Source: Actinomycetota bacterium
GTDB lineage: Bacteria > Actinomycetota > CADDZG01 > JAHWKV01
Direction of reading: 5' to 3'
Length of the DNA: 5,109 nt
Assembly (NCBI GenBank): GCA_019347725.1
Contig: JAHWKV010000112.1
Coordinates: 1 to 5,109, forward strand
Shown: positions 4,809 to 5,109 of the stretch, in pieces
Numbering within the stretch: position 1 is the first letter of the stretch
Layout of the letters: every line of letters starts with the position of its first letter
Program-made: the position numbers and the translations under genes
The notes under the pieces: model-generated
Databases searched by the model: none
What the model was told of the DNA's origin: nothing
What the model saw: the letters and a program-made list of their open reading frames with translations, nothing else

Positions 4809-5109
4809 ATGAGCGCCCACACCGACATGGTCACCGGAGCCTTTAGCTACTCGGGCCGCGCCATTGCCGAACAGCTGCAAGCCCGCGACCGCAACGTGCG
4901 CACCCTCACCAGGCGTTCCTCGCCGGCCGGCAGCACCGTCGAATGGGTCTACCGGGACGGGTTCTGCGACTCCATCGAGGAATGTTCAGGCCACAACGTC
5001 GTCTTCGAAGACGGCACATCCGAGGGTACGAACGCCGGATTTGCTCGGGCCCGCAATGGCCCAACCAGCATCAGCGCCACCATCACGCAGCAGCCCGGGG
5101 AGCTCATCC
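4809..5109 (+). CDS. Partial gene starting like an NmrA-type NAD(P)-binding protein, then unlike it
   Basis: The reading frame stays open from ATG 4809 to the window edge (100 codons), and G or C at most third positions supports coding throughout. The start follows the upstream TAA with no gap and has a purine-rich SD GAGGAGGAG (4791-4799) inside the end of the TetR gene. Residues 7-37 look like the first strand, glycine loop and helix of an extended or atypical short-chain dehydrogenase: MVTGAFSYSGRAIAEQLQ, then NVRTLTRR as the second strand with its arginines. From about residue 45 the sequence (DGFCDSIEECSGHNVVFEDG onward) has none of the expected following elements, carries two cysteines close together, and I do not recognise it. 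The other two forward frames do not restore a Rossmann continuation. It may be a divergent or composite protein, or an assembly junction near the contig end. The N-terminal call is moderate; the function of the whole is unknown. Confidence 0.55.
   Translation, partial: MSAHTDMVTGAFSYSGRAIAEQLQARDRNVRTLTRRSSPAGSTVEWVYRDGFCDSIEECSGHNVVFEDGTSEGTNAGFARARNGPTSISATITQQPGELI

Noticed and set aside
1..5109. CRISPR array, tRNA, rRNA, insertion sequence or attachment site
   Set aside because: No spaced direct repeats, cloverleaf-like sequence, transposase motif or flanking duplication was noticed on reading either strand by eye.

Overview
The window is GC-rich, with G or C at most third codon positions, strong Shine-Dalgarno (SD) sequences before several genes, and GTG starts on two of them. 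This, together with the type of TetR regulator and of glucose-6-phosphate dehydrogenase, suggests a high-GC Gram-positive bacterium, most likely an actinobacterium. That assignment is inferred from composition and protein style, not from a marker gene.

Layout from left to right. Positions 1-200 (+) hold the C-terminal end of a class I SAM-dependent methyltransferase. Convergent to it and only 9 bp away, 210-1530 (-) is a glucose-6-phosphate dehydrogenase gene (zwf) broken by an in-frame TGA and a frameshift. A 157-bp divergent intergenic region (1531-1687) with a long-stem inverted repeat follows. Next is a two-gene operon (1688-3690, +) encoding an RsbQ-type alpha/beta hydrolase and an RsbP-type PAS-PP2C phosphatase, the known pair of the Bacillus energy-stress branch that activates sigma-B. 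Two hairpins sit at the rsbQ/rsbP junction, and the second covers the SD sequence of rsbP. Convergent to this operon, 3725-4078 (-) encodes a small protein whose N-terminal part resembles RemA/DUF370. A shared intergenic region (4079-4202) carries a 29-bp imperfect palindrome, the likely TetR operator. The window ends with a TetR regulator (4203-4808, +) directly abutting a partial gene (4809-5109, +) that begins like an NmrA-type NAD(P)-binding protein but then departs from that family.

How the genes may work together: RsbQ is expected to hydrolyse or bind a small hydrophobic ligand and activate RsbP. RsbP would dephosphorylate an anti-anti-sigma factor (RsbV type), freeing a sigma factor from its anti-sigma kinase. 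No RsbV, RsbW or sigma gene is in the window, so the target must lie elsewhere. The TetR gene and its downstream gene look like a self-regulated, translationally coupled pair.

I do not see a clearly new system. The points most worth a second look are the rsbQP module with its structured junction, the decayed or mis-sequenced zwf, the RemA-like protein with an extra helical tail, and the odd composite reading frame at the right edge.
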